A stretch of DNA of 64,000 bases, from positions 2,914,001 to 2,978,000 of the forward strand of contig NZ_JBPXRR010000001.1 of NCBI RefSeq assembly GCF_051842935.1, written 5' to 3'. Made by a program: the position numbers and the translations under genes. Shown here in pieces: positions 17,845 to 26,567 of this stretch. Under the pieces are notes generated by a model, which ran no database searches, was not told where the DNA came from, and saw only the letters and a list, made by a program, of their open reading frames with translations. This DNA is from Pseudalkalibacillus sp051842935. Its GTDB lineage: Bacteria > Bacillota > Bacilli > Bacillales > Fictibacillaceae. Each line of letters opens with the position of its first letter. Position 1 is the first letter of the stretch.

Positions 17845-18475
17845 CTAGCCCGCCAACTATTTTATCGAAAAGCTCGAAAACGAAAAATTTCACTTCCGGT
17901 TCTTCCGCCTGTTCCTGAACGGCTTCAGCAACAGCTTGCTCACTACCTTCTTGTTCCGGTTGGACAGCATCTCCGTTGTCAAAATCAAGGAAGCATAGCG
18001 GTGGGAACAATACACACCACCAATTTGCACCTGTTCCTTCTCCAATTGAAATCAACACTGCTTCATATTCCCCTGCTGGATAGACAAGATCCCCATACAT
18101 TTTCGTCGGAAAAGATACATTGCCGAAATCTACAGAAAACGCTTCTTGGATCCCTTTTTGAAGTAGTGCTTGTTGGACGATCTTTTTGATAGATGGAAGC
18201 TCTTGCTTGATGATCGTTCTCGCTTCATCAATGGATTCGATCCCCAATACCCAGTTCGTGATTTGTGCATTCACTTCGTCTCGGATGGAGCGCTTCACTT
18301 CTTGATCGGCTTTCGAATCGCTGTTCGCGAGGATTCTTAATCGGATCGACTCATCCGGAATCATTTCTTGCGGTACGTCATTGAAAGAGGCATTCGCCAC
18401 TTTTATTTGAGTTTCATAGAATACGACCATAATCATTAAAGATAATAAGATAAGTACGATTGTCTTGCGTTTCAT
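17828..18475 (-). CDS. spoIIR: stage II sporulation protein R
   Basis: 215-residue signalling protein made in the forespore, exported to the intermembrane space, where it triggers SpoIIGA to process pro-sigma-E in the mother cell. An N-terminal membrane/signal segment (IVLILLSLMIMVVFY) is followed by the family core IRLRILANSDSKADQEVKRSIRD and the GANWWCVLFPPLCFLD block. A Glu/Gln-rich linker at about 175-195 precedes a hydrophobic C-terminus. It has a sigma-F-like promoter. Confidence 0.96.
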   Translation of the reverse strand: MKRKTIVLILLSLMIMVVFYETQIKVANASFNDVPQEMIPDESIRLRILANSDSKADQEVKRSIRDEVNAQITNWVLGIESIDEARTIIKQELPSIKKIVQQALLQKGIQEAFSVDFGNVSFPTKMYGDLVYPAGEYEAVLISIGEGTGANWWCVLFPPLCFLDFDNGDAVQPEQEGSEQAVAEAVQEQAEEPEVKFFVFELFDKIVGGLGNLFA

Positions 18476-18501
18476 CTCTCACCCACACCCTTTCTGGTAA
18501 A

Positions 18502-18531
18502 CAGTGTGGACGGTGGATGATCTTTTTATAC
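18502..18531 (-). promoter_or_regulatory. sigma-F-type promoter of spoIIR
   Basis: Minus-strand GTATA (18527-18531), a 15-base spacer and GTCCACACTG (18502-18511), which fits the sigma-F pattern GYATA-N15-GGNNANAHTR at all but one defined position. It ends about 26 bases before the spoIIR ATG. spoIIR is sigma-F dependent in B. subtilis. Confidence 0.6.
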
Positions 18532-18606
18532 TCGTAATCTAGTGAAATTTTTTGCTAGGTTGAGTGAATCGCGTCGTGCCTGGGAAAGTCGCAACAAGTT
18601 CTCTCA

Positions 18607-19476
18607 TTATCTCGTCAAAGTCCCGATTACGATCCGCTCTTTTCCGTTGATGTCCTTCAGAACTTCTGACTGAATCTTCTCTCCAAAACGTTCTTTAAGC
18701 AGTGATGCGACTGTTTCCCCTTGGTCGTAACCGACTTCGAAAGCGACAAGCGCGCGGTCCGCTACGACTTCAGGAAGCTGATCTATGATCTGCTTGTAAA
18801 AAACGTAGCCATCTTCACCGCCGACGAGCGCACGGATCGGCTCATGATCCTTCACGACTTCATCGAGCGTCGCGATGTCCGCTTCCGGAATGTACGGTGG
18901 GTTTGAAACGACGATGTCAAACCGTTCTTCTGTTGCCAGGAACGGCTGCAGCAAATCTCCTTGCACCCAACGGACATCCGCTCCAAGCGCTTCACCGTTC
19001 TTGCGGGAAACTTTTAACGACTCTTCCGCAATATCGACGCCAGTCACCTTCATGTCCGGACGCTCGAGCTTTAGCGTAACCGCAATGATCCCACTCCCTG
19101 TTCCGATATCGACGACGTTGAGTGCTTTTGATTCGGTAAAAAAGTGCTTTAAGCGTTCGAGTACAGCGAGGACAAGTTCTTCCGTCTCTGGTCTCGGGAT
19201 GAGCACCTCAGGATTTACTGTGAACGGTCTACCGTAGAACTCTTCCGTCTTGGTGATGTACTGGATCGGCTCTCCATCTCCATGCTGATGAACGAATTCC
19301 GTAAACTGTTTCTGTTCCACTTCGGACAACTCGCGTTCGAAAGCAGCCAACAATTCACCACGTCTCATTCTGAGGACATGTCCGAGCAACAACTCGCCTG
19401 CGTTCGGCTCCCTATTCTTTTCTTTTAAAAAAGAAGAAGCCCAACGGAGGGCTTCAATCACATTCATCTGTTTCAT
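18607..19476 (-). CDS. prmC: peptide chain release factor N5-glutamine methyltransferase
   Basis: 289-residue SAM-dependent enzyme methylating the Gln of the GGQ motif in release factors. An N-terminal helical substrate-recognition domain is followed by the Rossmann fold (VVDIGTGSGIIAVTL) and the catalytic NPPY in VVSNPPYIPEADI. Its ATG overlaps the prfA stop (TAATG), so it is translationally coupled to its substrate gene. Confidence 0.97.
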   Translation of the reverse strand: MKQMNVIEALRWASSFLKEKNREPNAGELLLGHVLRMRRGELLAAFERELSEVEQKQFTEFVHQHGDGEPIQYITKTEEFYGRPFTVNPEVLIPRPETEELVLAVLERLKHFFTESKALNVVDIGTGSGIIAVTLKLERPDMKVTGVDIAEESLKVSRKNGEALGADVRWVQGDLLQPFLATEERFDIVVSNPPYIPEADIATLDEVVKDHEPIRALVGGEDGYVFYKQIIDQLPEVVADRALVAFEVGYDQGETVASLLKERFGEKIQSEVLKDINGKERIVIGTLTR

Positions 19477-20546
19477 TATGCTTCCGCCTGTTTCATCGCG
19501 TTTGTTTGTTCTTCCAAGATCAGCGCTTCGATGAATTCTTCCACTTTACCTTGTAGGATCTGATCCAGCTTTTGGATCGTCAGACCGATACGGTGGTCGG
19601 TCACACGGTTTTGCGGGAAGTTGTACGTACGGATCCGCTCAGAACGGTCTCCTGTTCCGACCGCAGACTTACGGTTCGCCGCGTACTCATCCATCGCTTC
19701 CTGCTGGAACTTATCATAAATACGTGCACGCAATACTTTCATCGCTTTTTCTTTGTTCTTGATCTGGGACTTTTCATCCTGACAGGAAACGACGATTCCA
19801 GTCGGTTCATGCGTTAAACGGACTGCAGACATCGTCGTGTTGACCGACTGTCCACCAGGACCACTGGATGCGAACGTGTCGACACGGATATCTTTTTCAT
19901 GGATATCAATTTCAACTTCTTCCGCTTCAGGTAAAACCGCAACCGTAGCTGTGGAAGTATGGATACGTCCACCAGATTCTGTCGTCGGAACACGTTGCAC
20001 ACGGTGAGCTCCATTTTCATACTTCAGTTTGGAGTAAGCACCTGCACCGTTCACCATGAAGATGATTTCCTTATAGCCACCAAGCTCCGTATAACTTGCT
20101 TCGATGATTTCTGATTTCCAGCCTTGCATTTCCGCATATCGGCTGTACATTTTATAAAGGTCCGCAGCAAACAACGCCGCTTCATCTCCACCAGCTGCCC
20201 CACGAATCTCGATGATAACGTTCTTGTCATCGTTCGGGTCTTTCGGTAAAAGAAGGACTTTCAGCTGTTGAGTCAGCTCTTCATGACGGTCTTTCAGCTC
20301 GGAAAGCTCCATTTTTACCATTTCACGCATTTCAGCATCGAGCTTTTCTTCGAGCATTTGCTCTGCTCCTTCAAGCTCTTCCGTTACCTCTTTATATTCA
20401 CGATAGGCTGTAACAGTTTCTTCGAGATCCGACTGTTCCTTCGAATATTCTCTCAGCTTTTTCGAATCGCTGATGACTTCCGGGTCACTCAACAATTCAT
20501 TCAACTTATTGTATCGATCTTCAATCGATTGTAAACGCTCTAGCAC
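19476..20546 (-). CDS. prfA: peptide chain release factor 1
   Basis: 356-residue RF1, recognising UAA and UAG. The GGQ motif is in SSGPGGQSVNTTMSAVRLTH; the stop-codon tripeptide of the P-x-T class is P-T-T in RVPTTESGGRIHTS. The long N-terminal coiled region is normal. First gene of the prfA-prmC pair. Confidence 0.98.
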   Translation of the reverse strand: MLERLQSIEDRYNKLNELLSDPEVISDSKKLREYSKEQSDLEETVTAYREYKEVTEELEGAEQMLEEKLDAEMREMVKMELSELKDRHEELTQQLKVLLLPKDPNDDKNVIIEIRGAAGGDEAALFAADLYKMYSRYAEMQGWKSEIIEASYTELGGYKEIIFMVNGAGAYSKLKYENGAHRVQRVPTTESGGRIHTSTATVAVLPEAEEVEIDIHEKDIRVDTFASSGPGGQSVNTTMSAVRLTHEPTGIVVSCQDEKSQIKNKEKAMKVLRARIYDKFQQEAMDEYAANRKSAVGTGDRSERIRTYNFPQNRVTDHRIGLTIQKLDQILQGKVEEFIEALILEEQTNAMKQAEA

Positions 20547-20666
20547 AACGGTTCACCATCCCAATGTGTTACTTTCATTCATAAATCCGAAAAGTTGCTT
20601 AACATTAACATTATAGTATACGTCTCATAGGTCGTCAAAGTACAGTTTCAGGAAGATAGAGTGGAA

Positions 20667-20811
20667 ATGATTTCTTCGAAATTCACTCCCTTTCCGCGGG
20701 CGAACCGCAAGCCTCCTCGCTCACAGGTTGATCACAGACCACCCGTTCGCTGTGGGGTCTTGCCTGGCTCGCTGTTCCCGCAGGAGTGTCGTGAATTTCG
20801 TGTGAAATCAT
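20667..20811. repeat. short copy of the dispersed palindromic repeat family
   Basis: A 145-base element with inverted ends, ATGATTTC-x3-CGAAATTCAC at the left and its complement at the right. Inside, CCCTTTCCGCGGGCG faces CCCGCAGGAGTGTC with GCCTCCTCG/GCCTGGCTCGC between. Near-identical copy at 61126-61270, weaker copy at 51511-51641. The remainder of the 386-base gap between prfA and the next gene shows nothing else. Confidence 0.7.
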
Positions 20812-20932
20812 ATCTAAAAACTAAGCCTCGCTAGGAGGGAGATTTAGAACCTGAGATTTTTCGGTAGCAGTCTTCGCATTAAAAACGGTTCATCTTCTAT
20901 GTAGTCGGGAATGGAAGTACGGGGAGCGTTCG

Positions 20933-21262
20933 TTATATTTTTGCGTTATGTTTGATTCGTTCGTAGTCCGTCCGGCATTGGTTCATTCGAATGGCGGAAG
21001 TCAACGAATCGATGACGACCTTCTCATCAGTAATGATACTGAAGACGTATGGTGACGTCGCAAAGTGACCGAAAAAGTGCGTACAGCCTTCAAATCGCTT
21101 GTTTTCCGGCGTCCAACTACTCGGTTGGTACGATACGATGAAGTTGCCCATCGTTTCATAAATGGGATCGAGTGGTTCCGATTTCAACCGTTTGATCAGT
21201 GCTGGTATGTTTTCAGGTTCTTGACCTCCCCAATCAGGTCCATTCGCATCGATGTATAGCAT
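20933..21262 (-). CDS. hypothetical protein, 109 residues
   Basis: Not recognised. A soluble protein without signal or membrane segment, with many aromatic residues (YQPSSWTPENKRFEGCTHFFGHF) and a basic C-terminus. A good ribosome site (AAAGGGG, nine bases before the ATG) and regular codon usage support it as a gene. It is divergent from the CoA-disulfide-reductase gene, leaving 128 bases that must hold both promoters. There is no equivalent between prfA and tdk in B. subtilis. Confidence 0.65.
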   Translation of the reverse strand: MLYIDANGPDWGGQEPENIPALIKRLKSEPLDPIYETMGNFIVSYQPSSWTPENKRFEGCTHFFGHFATSPYVFSIITDEKVVIDSLTSAIRMNQCRTDYERIKHNAKI

Positions 21263-21390
21263 GTGTAAAAACCCCTTTCACAAAGTAAGATTCGATGAGT
21301 GGAAGGTATTCTTGAGTGTATAATGAAAGAAGATAAGAAGTGCCATACTAATAGACATCTAGTCCATATTAGAAAGGAGTCGTGATCGAG

Positions 21391-22725
21391 ATGAAATATG
21401 TCATTATCGGTGGGGATGCTGCAGGAATGAGTGCGGCCATGCAAATCGTTCGGAACGACCCGGATGCAGAGGTCACCACCCTTGAAAAAGGAGATATCTA
21501 TTCATACGGTCAATGCGGATTGCCTTACGTAATCAGCGGTCTAATTCCGGAAGCGGAAGATCTGATTGCGCGCGATGTCGAAACCTTCCGTGAAAAATAC
21601 GGCATAAACGCGACGGTTTATCATGAAGTAAGAAGTGTGGATACCGAAACCAAGACGGTAAGCGGAAAAAACCTTGAAACGGATGAGGATTTTACATATG
21701 AGTACGATCGTTTGCTCGTTGCAACCGGGGTCCGACCGATTGTACCAGACTGGGATGGACGCGACCTGAACGGCATCCATACGTTGAAGACGATTCCGGA
21801 TGCGAAAGCAATCATGGAAAGTCTCGACCATCAGGTGGAAAAAGTGACGGTCATCGGTGGTGGCTACATCGGGCTTGAAATGGCGGAAAGTTTCGCTGAA
21901 CTCGGTAAAAAAGTAAGGCTGATCGAACGGAATGAGCAAGTTGCAAAAATTTTCGATGAAGATATGGCAAGCTATATTCATGAGGAAGCTGAAAAGCACG
22001 GGATTGAGCTGTGCTTCAGCGAACAAGTGGAAAGCTTTGAAGGAACGGATCGCGTCGAAACTGTGGTGACAGACCAGAACAAGTATGAATCTGATTTGGT
22101 GCTGATTGCGATTGGAGTTCAGCCGAATACGGACTTTTTGAAGAATACACCTGTGCATATGAATGAGAAAGGTGTCGTCATCGTTGACCCATACATGAAG
22201 ACGAACGTAAAAGATGTGTATGCTGCAGGGGACTGCGCGACTCATTATCACCGTGTAAAAGAAACGAACGACCATATCCCACTGGGAACAACAGCGAACA
22301 AGCAAGGGCGAATCGCTGGGTTGAATATGATCGATCAACCGAAAGCGTTCCAGGGTATCGTCGGCACGTCTGTCATTAAATTCATGGACCTGACCCTCGG
22401 GCGGACAGGCCTTTCGGAACGTGAAGCACGAGCAATGAACCTCCCGTACGATACGATTCGAACGAAAGCGAAGGACATTGCTGGCTATTATCCAGGTGCT
22501 GAGAAATTGTATGTAAAGCTACTTTTCAACACGAAAAATCAGCGATTGCTCGGCGGCCAGTTTATCGGAAAAAACGGCGTAGATAAACGTGTAGATGTGA
22601 TGGCGATGGCTCTGTTCCATAAAATGAGTCTGCATGACTTGGAGGATCTCGATTTGAGCTACGCACCGCCGTACAATGGTGTGTGGGATCCAATCCAACA
22701 AGCAGCAAGAAGAGCGAAAAAATAA
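21391..22725 (+). CDS. CoA-disulfide reductase / NADH oxidase-like flavoprotein
   Basis: 444-residue two-dinucleotide-fold flavoprotein. FAD-binding start YVIIGGDAAGMSAAMQI, single redox Cys42 in YSYGQCGLPY, NAD(P)H site VTVIGGGYIGLEMAESF, second FAD block VYAAGDCA, and a C-terminal dimerisation domain with SYAPPYNGVWDP. One active-site cysteine instead of a CxxC pair places it with CoA-disulfide reductases and NADH oxidases, probably keeping CoA or low-molecular-weight thiols reduced. ATG 21391 is favoured over a GTG at 21382, which is too close to AAAGGAG. Single gene with its own terminator. Confidence 0.85.
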   Translation: MKYVIIGGDAAGMSAAMQIVRNDPDAEVTTLEKGDIYSYGQCGLPYVISGLIPEAEDLIARDVETFREKYGINATVYHEVRSVDTETKTVSGKNLETDEDFTYEYDRLLVATGVRPIVPDWDGRDLNGIHTLKTIPDAKAIMESLDHQVEKVTVIGGGYIGLEMAESFAELGKKVRLIERNEQVAKIFDEDMASYIHEEAEKHGIELCFSEQVESFEGTDRVETVVTDQNKYESDLVLIAIGVQPNTDFLKNTPVHMNEKGVVIVDPYMKTNVKDVYAAGDCATHYHRVKETNDHIPLGTTANKQGRIAGLNMIDQPKAFQGIVGTSVIKFMDLTLGRTGLSEREARAMNLPYDTIRTKAKDIAGYYPGAEKLYVKLLFNTKNQRLLGGQFIGKNGVDKRVDVMAMALFHKMSLHDLEDLDLSYAPPYNGVWDPIQQAARRAKK

Positions 22726-22744
22726 AGAAATACTTTTTAGAAGA

Positions 22745-22780
22745 GGGGCTGACCACATGCTGTGGTCGGCCCCTTATTTA
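22745..22780. terminator. terminator shared by two convergent genes
   Basis: A 13-bp stem with one G-T pair (22745-22757 with 22761-22773), a 3-base loop, and TTATTTA after it on the plus strand. Confidence 0.75.
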
Positions 22781-22783
22781 CGC

Positions 22784-23251
22784 TTATTTATTGTCTAAGC
22801 GAACATGGATCCGATACCTTGGAACAGATAGTTGGACGGCGTCTTCAATTTCATTGCGCATGTCTTTCATCTGTTTTTTCGTGAAGTCCTTTGGAACATT
22901 CACATGAATATAGGCACGGTTTCCATTGATGGTCACGAACTGCGCTCTTCTACCCGTCGCATCCACTACAGCTTCACGAATCTTATCCTGATCATCACTG
23001 ATCGTGAATCGCTTCGAATTGAGGTTTCGATAGCTGTTCGGGTTTTGATTCGCTTCATAGATGTAGCTTCGGTTCGGTTTCCGATTCGTCAAATGGTGGT
23101 TGACGATGCCGTGACCTACGAGAGGATTTTTGTCTTCTTTCGTTTCAAATGCAGAAGGCTCCCGCTCGGCAATCTCCTCGGTCGTTGGAGGTCGCATTGG
23201 TGAACAAGCAGTCATGAGCACAATTGCACTTAGAAATGCTGCTGTTTTCAA
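22784..23251 (-). CDS. YhcN/YlaJ-family sporulation lipoprotein
   Basis: 155-residue predicted lipoprotein. I place the start at TTG 23251, seven bases after GGGGGTG; this gives a short signal peptide ending in a lipobox L-M-T-A-C. The C-terminal half (RFTISDDQDKIREAVVDATG to RAYIHVNVPKDFTKKQMKDM) resembles the YhcN/YlaJ spore-lipoprotein domain. In relatives such proteins sit in the inner spore membrane and influence germination or outgrowth. Convergent with the flavoprotein gene. Confidence 0.75.
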   Translation of the reverse strand: MKTAAFLSAIVLMTACSPMRPPTTEEIAEREPSAFETKEDKNPLVGHGIVNHHLTNRKPNRSYIYEANQNPNSYRNLNSKRFTISDDQDKIREAVVDATGRRAQFVTINGNRAYIHVNVPKDFTKKQMKDMRNEIEDAVQLSVPRYRIHVRLDNK

Positions 23252-23332
23252 AATATACACCCCCGTATGCTTAGGATAACCACATACGAGATAGACTCCC
23301 ATGACAGATTTTGGAGATGAAAAGTGATTTCA

Positions 23333-23391
23333 GTGCCAGGTACCGAAAAGGAAGTAAACGGTACCAAGGCTTCTCATTCGGTACCTGGCAC
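23333..23391. repeat. inverted pair of the GTGCCAGGTACCG element
   Basis: A perfect 13-bp inverted repeat: GTGCCAGGTACCG (23333-23345) and CGGTACCTGGCAC (23379-23391), with an additional GGTACC half-way. Related to the cluster at 8815-8936. It lies between tdk and the lipoprotein gene. Confidence 0.65.
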
Positions 23392-23408
23392 CGTAGGGCT
23401 TTGTAATT

Positions 23409-23437
23409 AAAAAAGGAACCGCTCGATTTGCGGTTCC
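23409..23437 (-). terminator. intrinsic terminator of tdk
   Basis: A perfect 8-bp stem GGAACCGC/GCGGTTCC (23415-23422, 23430-23437) followed by six U on the minus strand. Confidence 0.85.
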
Positions 23438-23453
23438 CCTTCGGCTATATGAT

Positions 23454-24068
23454 TTAGAACGTTTGTGGTTGTTCTTTTGTTGTCATTTTGGGATGTTCGG
23501 GTACTTCATGGCAGTGCCTGCATCGAGGCTCGTACGATTCCGATGCGCCTACAAGGATGATCGGATCGTTATAGGATGCCGGTTTACCATCGATCAACCG
23601 TTGAGTACGACTTGCTGGGCTTCCGCAAACGAGGCACACTGCATGAAGCTTGGTCACACTTTCAGCCAACGCCATCAATTCAGGAACGACGCCGAACGGT
23701 TCTCCTCGGAAATCCTGGTCTAATCCTGCAACGATGACTCGCTTTCCACTGTTCGCGAGTTGTTGGATGACTTCTACGACTTCATCGTCAAAAAATTGCA
23801 CTTCATCAATTGCAACGACTTCTGTATCAAAAGAAACGATATTTGAAATTTCCGTTGAATCCTTCACCGGTAGCGCCAAGACAGCAGTTCCGTTATGGGA
23901 CACAACTTCCTCTTTACTGTACCGATCATCGAGTAATGGCTTGAAGACTTGTACCTTCTGCTTTCCGAACGTGGCACGGCGAACACGTCGAATCAACTCC
24001 TCTGATTTTCCCGAAAACATGCTGCCACAGATCAGCTCGACCCAACCATCTTTTTTCATTACGTACAT
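23454..24068 (-). CDS. tdk: thymidine kinase
   Basis: 204-residue type II thymidine kinase phosphorylating thymidine to dTMP. P-loop GSMFSGKS at 15-22, Walker B VVAIDEVQFFDD, the lasso loop with zinc cysteines (CLVCGSPAS and CRHCHE). Start placed at ATG 24068 after AAGGGAGAT, which aligns with B. subtilis Tdk; an upstream in-frame ATG lacks such a site. Confidence 0.97.
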   Translation of the reverse strand: MYVMKKDGWVELICGSMFSGKSEELIRRVRRATFGKQKVQVFKPLLDDRYSKEEVVSHNGTAVLALPVKDSTEISNIVSFDTEVVAIDEVQFFDDEVVEVIQQLANSGKRVIVAGLDQDFRGEPFGVVPELMALAESVTKLHAVCLVCGSPASRTQRLIDGKPASYNDPIILVGASESYEPRCRHCHEVPEHPKMTTKEQPQTF

Positions 24069-24243
24069 GTCCGTATCTCCCTTCGCCACTCTAAATAAAA
24101 CTGTTTTCATACCTTACGTATCCGATTTTTTCTCTATATGTATTCTTTGTCTATTGTAACAAAACATAAGTATAGGATTGGATGTTTTTTAGACGCTTTT
24201 CCGTTTAACAGAGTAAACTTGAGAAAAACGACAAATTTCCGTG

Positions 24244-24275
24244 AAAAAAGCAGATAATTCATTTCATCATCTGCT
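24244..24275 (-). terminator. second terminator downstream of rpmE
   Basis: AGCAGAT/ATCTGCT stem (24249-24255, 24269-24275) with a 13-base loop and six U on the minus strand. It stands in tandem with the terminator at 24307-24342. Confidence 0.65.
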
Positions 24276-24306
24276 AACCCTTGCATTCCATGAGCTTTTA
24301 AGAAGT

Positions 24307-24342
24307 AAAAAACAGGCAAGAGGGCGATCCCCTGCCTGTTTT
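24307..24342 (-). terminator. intrinsic terminator of rpmE
   Basis: A 10-bp stem AAAACAGGCA/TGCCTGTTTT (24309-24318, 24333-24342) with an inner GGG/CCC pairing and flanking A and T runs on both sides, 14 bases after the rpmE stop. Confidence 0.85.
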
Positions 24343-24355
24343 AAAAAATACCTTA

Positions 24356-24556
24356 TTACTTAAGGTTGTATTTTTTCTTAAAGCGATCAACACGTCCACC
24401 AGCGTCAGCAAACTTCTGACGACCTGTGTAGAACGGATGACATTCAGAACAAATTTCAACGCGAATATCTTCTTTTACAGAACCTGTTTCAAATTCATTT
24501 CCACAAGCGCAAGATACTTTCGCTTTTTTGTAATCTGGATGGATTGCTTGTTTCAT
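24356..24556 (-). CDS. rpmE: 50S ribosomal protein L31, zinc-binding type
   Basis: 66-residue L31. Cys16 and Cys18 (CACG) plus Cys36 and Cys39 (CSEC) form the zinc site, so this is the C+ form expressed with adequate zinc. The ATG at 24556 gives the family N-terminus MKQAIHPDYKKAKV; upstream in-frame starts are not supported. Next to rho as in B. subtilis. Confidence 0.98.
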   Translation of the reverse strand: MKQAIHPDYKKAKVSCACGNEFETGSVKEDIRVEICSECHPFYTGRQKFADAGGRVDRFKKKYNLK

Positions 24557-24649
24557 CCTATTCATCTCCTTCTGCCCTGAACCCTTAAGGAACAGAGTTA
24601 TTTGCACACATGACGTAGTATATCAGGATTTCTTACAGATTTCAACAAC

Positions 24650-25933
24650 CTATTTAACGGTCATCTTTTTCGATTGTCCACCGGAACGTTCTTTCTCGAA
24701 CATATGGAAAAACTCTTCATTCGTCTTCGTTTTCTTGATCCGTCTCATGAAATGCTCAATGAAATCATACGAATCATCCATCGTCTTACGGATTGCCCAT
24801 AAGTGCTCAAGATGCTCTTTTGCAATCAACATTTCTTCTTTTCTCGTTCCAGATCGACGAATATCGATCGCAGGGAAAATACGACGTTCTGCAAGCTTGC
24901 GGTCGAGGTGAAGTTCCATGTTACCCGTACCTTTGAACTCTTCATAAATGACGTCATCCATACGGGAGCCTGTTTCGACAAGAGCTGTCGCTAAAATCGT
25001 CAAGCTTCCACCGTCTTCAATGTTACGCGCAGCCCCGAAGAAACGCTTCGGCTTATGGAAGGCAGCTGGATCGATACCACCCGAGAGTGTTCGTCCACTC
25101 GGTGGGATGACAAGATTGTAAGCTCGCGCCAAACGAGTGATACTATCCATCAAGATGACAACATCTTTCTTGTGCTCGACGAGACGCATTGCACGCTCAA
25201 GTACAAGCTCAGCTACTTTGATATGGTTTTCAGGGACTTCGTCGAACGTCGAGCTGACCACATCACCTTCTACAGAACGCTCGATGTCGGTTACTTCCTC
25301 AGGTCGCTCATCAATCAACAGGACGATGAGCTCTGTGTCAGGATTGTTCGTTGTCACACTGTGAGCGATCTCTTTTAAAAGAGTTGTCTTACCCGCTTTT
25401 GGAGGTGCGACAATGAGACCACGCTGACCGAAACCGACGGGTGAAATCATATCCATGATTCTTGTCGACACATTCTGTGCGGATGTTTCAAGCGTCATCT
25501 TTTGCTCTGGATATAACGGAGTCAAAGCCGGGAAGTGGACACGTTCTTTTGCTGTATCCGGATCTTCGCCGTTTACTGCCGCTACATGCAGCAAACCGTA
25601 ATAACGTTCATTTTCCTTTGGAGGACGAACTTTACCAGATACCTTGTCCCCATTTCGCAAATCAAAACGACGGATTTGGGAAGCGGAAATGTAGATATCT
25701 TCTGAGCTCGGAGAATAATTGATCGGACGTAAAAAGCCGAACCCTTCCGTAGGAATGATTTCTAAGATTCCTTCCATGAAAGAAAGATCTTCTTTTTCAG
25801 CCTGTGCCTTTAGGATCGCGAAGATCAATTCTCTTTTCGTCAGCTTGCTGTAGTATGAAATTTTCAGTTCTTTGGCTCTCTCATAGAGATCCTTGAGTTT
25901 CATATTTTCTAATTGTGATAAGTTAAAGGACAT
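24650..25933 (-). CDS. rho: transcription termination factor Rho
   Basis: 427-residue hexameric RNA helicase. N-terminal Rho-N helix region (LKDLYERAKELKISYYSKLTKRELI), the RNA-binding cold-shock domain (GILEIIPTEGFGFLRP), P-loop PPKAGKT at 177-183, and the Q-loop/R-loop segment GGIDPAAFHKPKRFFGAARN. The ATG at 25933 is chosen by alignment; its ribosome site (GTGGTG) is weak. A 200-base AT-rich leader lies upstream. Confidence 0.97.
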   Translation of the reverse strand: MSFNLSQLENMKLKDLYERAKELKISYYSKLTKRELIFAILKAQAEKEDLSFMEGILEIIPTEGFGFLRPINYSPSSEDIYISASQIRRFDLRNGDKVSGKVRPPKENERYYGLLHVAAVNGEDPDTAKERVHFPALTPLYPEQKMTLETSAQNVSTRIMDMISPVGFGQRGLIVAPPKAGKTTLLKEIAHSVTTNNPDTELIVLLIDERPEEVTDIERSVEGDVVSSTFDEVPENHIKVAELVLERAMRLVEHKKDVVILMDSITRLARAYNLVIPPSGRTLSGGIDPAAFHKPKRFFGAARNIEDGGSLTILATALVETGSRMDDVIYEEFKGTGNMELHLDRKLAERRIFPAIDIRRSGTRKEEMLIAKEHLEHLWAIRKTMDDSYDFIEHFMRRIKKTKTNEEFFHMFEKERSGGQSKKMTVK

Positions 25934-26191
25934 AGTACACCACTTTTCATGCATATTTAAATAAGTTCATATATAACTTTCAGCTCTTCAAATGTGTTCT
26001 TCAAGAATGGAACGTTGTTTTAGGGACATACCATGGAAGGAATGAAACGTTTATTAAGAAGTGTATTGTAAAAGAAGTTTATAGAATGAAGCAATAAACA
26101 TAGTTATTCTTATTTTACCCAAAAATAGCATCAATAATCAAGAAATCACAATGCCGTTTTTCTCAAAACAGCATTGTGGCAACCTTTTGAC

Positions 26192-26547
26192 GTTGATTTC
26201 TTCGAAATTTACTCCATCTCTTTCGTTGCTTCCGCAAAACTTTGTTGCTCTTGAATGTCGTTGATTTCCGCTCCAGGATGCTCGCTTTCCGCGGGGCGTG
26301 CGGTGAGCCCATTCGTCGCTTTGCGATCTAAGGAGTCTCCTTTCAAGGAAGCCATTTGTGCTCCTGCGTCTACAAGAAAGTCCTGTCGATGCAAGCTTCC
26401 TCGTCGCATGCCTTGCGAGCAGATTATTCAGGTAGTAGGCACGCTGGAGTCTCGCACCTTGCTCTCCAATCAACTTGCACAAGTTGATATTAAAATACCT
26501 TAAAAGCAACAATCTTTTAGAATAGAGCAATTTCTTTTGAAATCAAC
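26192..26547. repeat. long repeat-family copy apparently nested within a short-family copy
   Basis: The outer ends are a perfect inverted repeat GTTGATTTC (26192-26200) and GAAATCAAC (26539-26547), the same ends as the short elements. Inside, from about 26235 to 26520, is a long-type element beginning AAAACTTTGTTGCTC and ending TTAAAAGCAAC, with TCGCTTTCCGCGGGGCGTGCGG in the middle. This fills the right half of the 634-base rho-glpX gap; the left half is AT-rich and holds the rho leader. Confidence 0.6.
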
Positions 26548-26567
26548 TGTAATTTATAAAGAAATAA

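Noticed and set aside
26138..26530. A 130-codon minus-strand frame downstream of glpX
   Set aside because: It coincides with the nested repeat element and has low-complexity, arginine-rich content typical of repeat translation.
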